From contig NZ_CP025791.1 in assembly GCF_002886045.1 (NCBI RefSeq), positions 2,185,001 through 2,249,000 on the forward strand: 64,000 nucleotides of DNA, read 5' to 3'. Positions within the stretch are counted from its first letter, which is position 1, and each line of letters opens with the position of its first letter. A program made the translations under genes and the position numbers. Shown one piece after another: positions 63,915-64,000 of this stretch. The notes beneath the pieces were generated by a model. That model was not told the DNA's origin. It searched no databases and worked only from the letters and a program-made list of their open reading frames with translations. This DNA is from Flavivirga eckloniae (GTDB lineage: Bacteria; Bacteroidota; Bacteroidia; Flavobacteriales; Flavobacteriaceae).

Positions 63915-64000
63915 TAATCTTCTTCGTTTTCTTCATCGTCATCTTCATTATCCTTGGAAGCCTTGTTCCACACCTTAATTTTATCTCCTTCTTTTACTCC
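63914..64000 (-). CDS. C-terminal end of a probable efflux adaptor (partial)
   Basis: Only the last 28 codons and the stop lie inside the window, read on the minus strand as GVKEGDKIKVWNKASKDNED followed by DDEENEED. The segment GVKEGDKIKV resembles the end of HlyD/MacA-type periplasmic adaptor proteins, and the highly acidic end is a usual finish of such proteins in Flavobacteria. The stop codon overlaps the TolC start by one base (TAATG), so adaptor and TolC are one operon. The identification rests on position and the short tail. Confidence 0.5.
   Translation of the reverse strand, partial: GVKEGDKIKVWNKASKDNEDDDEENEED

Noticed and set aside
1-64000. CRISPR arrays, rRNA operons, insertion sequences
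   Set aside because: No regular spaced repeats, no rRNA sequence and no transposase frame were seen on either strand.

Overview
The window reads as chromosomal DNA of a member of the Bacteroidota, most likely a marine or environmental Flavobacteriaceae. The evidence is low GC, almost no Shine-Dalgarno sequences before start codons, promoter-like TAnnTTTG elements, a SusC/SusD pair with its own ECF sigma and FecR anti-sigma factor, a PorP/SprF protein of the type IX secretion family, paired OmpH/Skp genes behind bamA, and a FolK-deoxynucleoside kinase fusion. No rRNA operon, CRISPR array, integrase, transposase or prophage structural block is visible. Both ends cut a gene.

Layout. 1-3.7 kb: four tandem minus-strand genes for secreted fibre-like proteins with VGIGT motifs and a shared C-terminal module. 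4-11.3 kb: a nutrient-uptake locus (SusD, SusC with signalling domain, FecR-type anti-sigma, divergent ECF sigma factor). 11.3-14.3 kb: tRNA-Leu, tRNA-Gly and mutS. 14.4-18.5 kb: an RNA methyltransferase, a DUF1801 protein, an orphan membrane-anchored protein with a 172-bp foldback element at its 3' end, the folK-dNK fusion and a queuosine-precursor transporter. 18.5-25 kb: AsmA-like protein, rpsU, a LysE-family exporter, a DUF2797 protein and a GH3-family enzyme. 25-29.8 kb: two PD40/OmpA-type envelope proteins and an FkbM methyltransferase. 30-34 kb: the tig, clpP, clpX proteostasis cluster. 34-38.7 kb: small membrane protein, methyltransferase, hydrolase, pdxJ, CBS protein and NAD kinase. 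38.9-44.7 kb: outer-membrane biogenesis cluster (DUF6089 protein, uppS, bamA, two OmpH/Skp chaperones), followed by murI. 45.6-50 kb: gamma carbonic anhydrase and a three-gene signalling operon (LytTR regulator, DUF4349 protein, TPR histidine kinase). 50-56 kb: VWA lipoprotein, histidine-rich protein with a TonB receptor (probable metal acquisition), PorP/SprF protein. 56-61.6 kb: NifU-type Fe-S protein, dodecin, thioredoxin-like lipoprotein, cation transporter, DUF1304 protein, MscS channel. 61.6-64 kb: tsaB, a TolC-family protein and the end of a probable efflux adaptor.

Most of the window is ordinary flavobacterial core genome. The points most worth attention are: the fibre-gene array with a nearly identical 253-bp segment shared by two members; the foldback-tailed orphan gene near 15.5-16.5 kb, which is built like a mobile cassette; the DUF4349 gene between a sensor kinase and its regulator; the histidine-rich protein plus TonB receptor bordered by foldback repeats; and several families of small intergenic palindromic elements.

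All calls come from reading the sequence and from knowledge of the families. No database search was run.
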